DNA of 64,000 bases from Cristatella mucedo (lineage: Eukaryota > Bryozoa > Phylactolaemata > Cristatellidae): positions 2,469,501 to 2,533,500 of the forward strand of contig WPIO01000025.1 of NCBI GenBank assembly GCA_009760855.2. The letters are read 5' to 3'. Positions 59,641 to 64,000 of the stretch are shown here, piece after piece. The translations under genes and the position numbers were made by a program. Positions within the stretch are counted from its first letter, which is position 1. Each line of letters starts with the position of its first letter. Below the pieces are notes generated by a model. It worked only from the letters and a program-made list of their open reading frames with translations, ran no database searches and was not told where the DNA came from.

Positions 59641-61419
59641 CTAAATGGCTTCATCGTTCAAAAGCGTGGCTGGGAGTGAATTCCATGGGCGTTACAGATT
59701 CGTGCCGATTCGCGGACAAAGCCGACCGTGCCACTTCTTCATAGTCGATCTGAATCGGCACGACTAACCGATAACTAATGCGACTCGTCGGCTGAGGCCG
59801 CCTTCAAGAAAATGGCGACCAGGGGCGGTATATCAGCTCCCCTAGAGATTCACAAACGCATTCATAAAACTTAAATCCATGTTCTTTCAACCGTATTTAC
59901 CTTCAATAAGCTAGTGGAACTTAAGAGCAGCGATCGCGCTTCAACAAGGCGACGATGGCGGCTGACCGTTCCTCAAAGGCGGAGCGATTTTCGGAAATGG
60001 TTGGGCATTGGCTGGTCTATCGATGCCTAAAATCCGCACTGCCCAGCCTATGCCAGTTCGTATCTCCTACGGTGTAGTAAATGCTCCGCGATGCAACAGT
60101 AAGGCGTGCTAAACGGGTCCAGAATTGCAACGCGTCGTTGCGTATAGCCTCAGGAGTCGGCGATTCTCAATTGGCCAGTAGGCCGCGTAGCCTTAGCTCA
60201 GCAAGGATTGCTCTCTCTCTTTCCAACACTAAGAATACGATCCTCTTTAAACTTGCGTTCGATGGCTCGCTGCTTTAGCAGTCTTTCTTGCCCCACCTAT
60301 AAAAATGAGGCGAAACCCGTGTGAGGAAACAACAAGTTGAATCTGCGACATCGGTTATGGCTTTTAGAGCAGTGATGTGGATATTTTGAACAATTGTGTC
60401 TAGTAAAACCTTTTTCTTCGCAGCCCTTCTAAGAAGTATGAGTGAGCCACCTGCGAGTGGCTGTCGCACTTTCTGAGTGGGAGGAGGCTAAAGGCTTAAC
60501 CAATGCTGTTCATTTGGCCCCACTGCGGTTCATGCTAGAGCAATGGGAACGACCCGATTGAATAATAGCATTCCTTTGCGACTTGCTATGGCTAGTACCC
60601 ACAGATTATCGCTATTTAGTAGCCTATAGAGCTTATGCGGAAAGCTAAAGTCTCTAGTAGTCCCTTAATACGAGGGCTGACTCGAAAGACCGACTTATAG
60701 CTCTTACGTCAAACTTATAGCACTCGTCTAGGTCCTATGGCCTCTCTTTTTAGGTGCCTAGAAGGCGCTGTTAGCGTATCCTTTAAAACTTCAAGCATTA
60801 AGAAAAAAGGCAGGATGAAGCAGGAGCCTCTCCGGAAGTGCACTTTGATTCTGCGCGCCAATGACGGGTCGAGAAGACGGGCTTTTAATTCTCTTGGGCT
60901 TGAGCACCGTGATTTATGTGAAGCGCCTGATTAGCGATTAAGTTCTCTTCGGGTGCTACACAAATAAATTATATAACTTTTTTTCTCTAATTAAATTAGT
61001 CGCAGCCAATTTTGGGAAAGTCATATCCGCATCGAACGAGCGCCTCCCCGGGCGACCTTTTTAAATAACATCGAAAATGAGACTGGTAAGCTCTAAGCAT
61101 GGTCAGGGCCTAAAGCTATTCTCCAAAGGCTACTTACATGCAAAGCTTGCGTGTTATCGCCCAAAAGTGTCGGTACCCTCGTTCTGAAATAAAAGCTCGA
61201 AGCTACGCGCCGAAGGTAGGCGTCCAGAAAGGGCCAGTTCTTCTACAAATAATTGATTCTCCTGATTTACGGGAGATCCTGAAACTCCGCTAAGTAGGTG
61301 CGCCACTCGGCACCTCTGTAGAGCTGTCTAAAAATATCTTAAATCCTCAGCAGCACCTTAAAATAGGATTCTTCTTTATGAAAAAAAATGGCCAGAAGGG
61401 AATGTGGGTTATATTTTAG
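59641..61419. other. Unassigned intergenic sequence
   Basis: It contains a SINE type 2-like tail at about 60912-60975 (GTGAAGCGCCTGATTAGCGA). Nothing else is recognised. Confidence 0.4.
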
Positions 61420-61930
61420 CCGCCGCGCCATCACCTCTTCGTAAGCCGTTGATTGGTAGGGCTAACGGAAAAAACGCCAAACCCGTTAAATGTATGATAG
61501 ATACGACCTCAAATTTGGTTTCAAAATCCGTGAAATTCAGTCACGTATCTCCTTGGCTGAAGGAGCTGCGACGGCTCCAGGTTGGTGAATGAATACTGAG
61601 TAGAATAATTGTAACCGACAAGGCCCGCCACGGCTCGGCTTCTCCCTACTCCGTAGATTACCTGCTCACCGCCTTCAACCTGCTCGCGTCTTCATATCCT
61701 GCTAGGACTATTTATTAGCTTTACCTTTCTTTCACAAATATTTTGCTAGCGACAGAGTCGTGCGCTCTGCAGGGCCTTCGACTATAAAGCTTACTTCGCA
61801 ATTCTTTTGCAACGACGTATTCTCACCTGCCGCGAACTCTGGCGCATCCTTTCCAGCCTTTCAGCCCTGCTACGTCCATGCTAATCACGTCCTTGACTAC
61901 CCTCCAGATTATGCAATTGAAACGGTGACG
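61420..61930 (+). mobile_element. LINE A copy, C-terminal part
   Basis: The plus strand reads KPLIGRANGKNAKPVKCMID, then KFSHVSPWLKELRRLQV, matching the 10.2-10.35 kb region of the better copy. It continues with DKARHGSASPYS-like codons. Frameshifted. Confidence 0.82.
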
Positions 61931-62493
61931 TAGTACAACAGCCAGATTACGACTGCCAAAATATCATAGGCAGTGAAAAGTAAAAATCTTATTGTGGCTA
62001 CAAGCAGCTCACTGCCTGTGGACTCGCTTGGCTGAGTCATAGTAGTTTCGTCACGGAAGACAACGCTGCACCATCTTGCCTCTTGACGTAAGTTCGCCAT
62101 CTTACAGCGTGGCGGAGGGAAGGATGGACTTTCTCGCTCTAATTAGTAGGGATATGCTCATAAGAAACGTTGGACGCTAGACTGTGTCTCGGCGGCGTGG
62201 TACATTAATAAGACTATGAATGCCGAAATATATTTTTGCGGTTCATCGATTTTCGCGACAAGCAACTGGTTTGTTTCATAATCATTCATAGGTAGGCGGT
62301 ACGATAGCCGAAGTCGTTCAATAGGCTGTCGAGTTTTCCTCCAATCGAAGGTCTGCCAGTCGGTGAGTCATAGCAGGTCAGAGTAAGTCCCAGAGAACCG
62401 TGCGAAGCACGTAGTGGCGGCAATTTCGGTACATTTTGGGCCTGCAATAAAAATAGTAATAACAAGACATTTGTGCAGCGTCCTGGGAAAACT

Positions 62494-62496
<3 letters not shown>
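61931..62496. other. Unassigned intergenic sequence
   Basis: No gene or repeat is recognised. Confidence 0.4.

Positions 62497-62550
<54 letters not shown>
62497..62550. repeat. (CT)n microsatellite
   Basis: A perfect CT run. Confidence 0.98.
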
Positions 62551-62552
<2 letters not shown>

Positions 62553-62639
62553 CACTTGAATTATGCTGTCAGGGAAGCTTTTCAATAAGGTTAGCGATTA
62601 TAACATGCACAGAGTCAGCACGCATAAGCACACAAACAA

Positions 62640-63450
62640 CAATAGTAATAATAATGCATTTGTATAGCGAGCTCAGGGAACTTGATCTCTTTCTAGTCAC
62701 TTTTCAAGTGCTTTAAAGGAAAAGAAGCATGAGCATACGGTCAGTGGTAACATGTACAGTGTCAACATGAATAATATGATTAGTGGTAAAACAATGGCAC
62801 TTGTGAGCAAAGTGAATGTAGTCACGTCCACGGGTCCACCACAGCCCACTCACTGTACGAGGGTGATGGGGAGACAGGAATAGAGGGTTAGGAAAAGAAA
62901 CCGAAAGGTGGGATGGGAGAACAGAGGGGTGGGAAGAAAAAGAACGGTGGGAGGGGGGCGTACACAAGACAATTCACACGGTCCCAGCAAACGCTGTGAA
63001 GAACAGCTTCTTTTTAAACTTCGTCAATTTAGGGGCCGTCGTGACGTCGGTCAAAGTGAGTTTCAGACCTTGGGACCATACGAATTAAAGGCAAGGTCTA
63101 CAAATGATTGGAGGTCGATTCGAGACACAGCTGAACGACTTCGAGTCAGAAGGGCAGATAGTACCACACGTGGCCTGATTGAGACGTATTAGTTCTAATA
63201 GGCTAGAGCCAGAGAATGAAGAACCTACTTTGGCTGACAGAAAGCCAGTACAGGTCTGTGAGAAGCGCTGTAATATTGCCAAGTCTTTCCTGCCGATGCC
63301 TACAAGTGAAAAACGGGAGGTGGAGGGCGCCCAGGCTTCCGTGGAGTCGGTGCTGAATACAGGTGCATAACAAGGGCCTTTGTTTCTTCGCGACCCATTG
63401 TACTTGCACCATTGTCTGAAAACCAGCCAGCGGCTCCGGTGTCATGACGC
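62640..63450 (-). mobile_element. LINE B copy, 3' part
   Basis: The minus strand carries LLTDLYWLSVSQSRFFIL and, lower down, ATCGTICPSDSKSFSCVSN-like C-terminal codons. The tail module at 62640-62712 has ATTATTATTATTG on the minus strand. Confidence 0.8.
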
Positions 63451-63619
63451 GAAATATGTCCGGTGGTGCTCTTGCTGGTACGACCGCTATGGTCGCCGCC
63501 GGTTCGCTGGCGAGCTAAGCCACGGCAAACGCCTGGCTAACCCCCTCCCCCCCCCCCGAGGGAGGGCGGCAGCATCGCTTCCGAGGCTCAAGCAATCGAA
63601 CCGATCGGCAATGACCTGT

Positions 63620-63960
63620 GAGGTGAATCCTCCGGCTACGATGCGATGCTGTACCAAGGCTACCCGGCGGCCTACTTTGCCTTTGGACAACAGAGGCCTG
63701 CTAGGCTAGCCATTGATGGCTCAGCAGTTCCTATTTCCCTTGACCACCTGTTTTCTGCAAACCCGCCTCCTCCCCCCCCCCCGAGCTGGGGGATCGGCTG
63801 TTGCTTCCTTTCAAGGAGGAAGAGCCGTCACAACGTCTGCGTCGAGCGCATGACAACCCATCGGGGGGGGGGCAGACCGCCTGGAATAAACGAATCTCCG
63901 TTAGCTCCATGCGACCTGTCGTCGGATAGCTGTAGCGCTAAATGCATGCCTTCACTGTGA
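63620..63960 (+). other. Open frame resembling the end of an LTR-retrotransposon integrase
   Basis: The frame at 63646-63960 contains RPARLAIDGSAVPISLDHLF and then SANPPPPP. The tract resembles the C-terminal end of Ty3/gypsy Pol (…VSIDRLKPA). The surrounding sequence is full of C and G runs and no LTR is visible, so this is weak. Confidence 0.25.
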
Positions 63961-64000
63961 CGACCTACACATAAGGTTGGCTCGACCATCCTGCTCGACA

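Overview
The window is nuclear DNA of a multicellular animal. It has spliced genes with GT-AG introns, long repeat-filled introns, non-LTR retrotransposons, tRNA-derived SINEs, Tc1/mariner remnants and many microsatellites. The repeat profile and the two genes point to a non-vertebrate (probably marine) metazoan. I cannot place the phylum from the sequence alone.

Two protein-coding genes can be built exon by exon. On the minus strand, METTL14, the RNA-binding partner of METTL3 in the m6A mRNA methyltransferase, begins at 43705 and runs leftwards across most of the window. Eight coding exons are visible: 43705-43640, 41140-41042, 31322-31071, 30007-29920, 11366-11276, 2939-2801, 2106-2014 and 1803-1687. 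They encode 315 residues in one continuous reading frame with compatible splice phases. The C-terminal part of the methyltransferase fold must lie beyond position 1. On the plus strand, starting only 296 bp from the METTL14 start codon, is CHCHD1 (mitochondrial ribosomal protein mS37). It has three exons (44002-44143, 45109-45224, 47098-47223) encoding a complete 127-residue twin-CX9C protein. The two genes are divergent and probably share a bidirectional promoter at 43706-44001.

Nearly everything else is transposon debris, lying in METTL14 introns (1-43 kb) or downstream of CHCHD1 (47.7-64 kb). I distinguish three groups of 5'-truncated, mutated LINEs of the CR1/L2/Rex-like type. LINE A is best preserved at 9.4-10.8 kb, with an endonuclease-to-reverse-transcriptase copy at 21.6-24.1 kb. 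LINE B copies are short C-terminal ends with a (TTA)n tail. LINE C covers longer degenerate copies at 6.3, 28.4, 34.3 and 55-58 kb. There are also two tRNA-derived SINE types, five or so Tc1/mariner remnants, a 950-bp AT-rich tandem array, and CA, CT, GA and TA microsatellites.

The most interesting repeat signal is a roughly 70-bp 3' terminal module. It is a hairpin (GCGCC..AGAGA..TCTCT..GGCGC) followed by TTA repeats. It is shared by LINE B, LINE C and one SINE type and also occurs alone, which suggests a LINE/SINE partnership based on a common 3' recognition structure.

The 47.7-64 kb flank contains a few short open stretches (50.4, 52.3, 58.9-59.5 and 63.6 kb) that I could not assign to genes.
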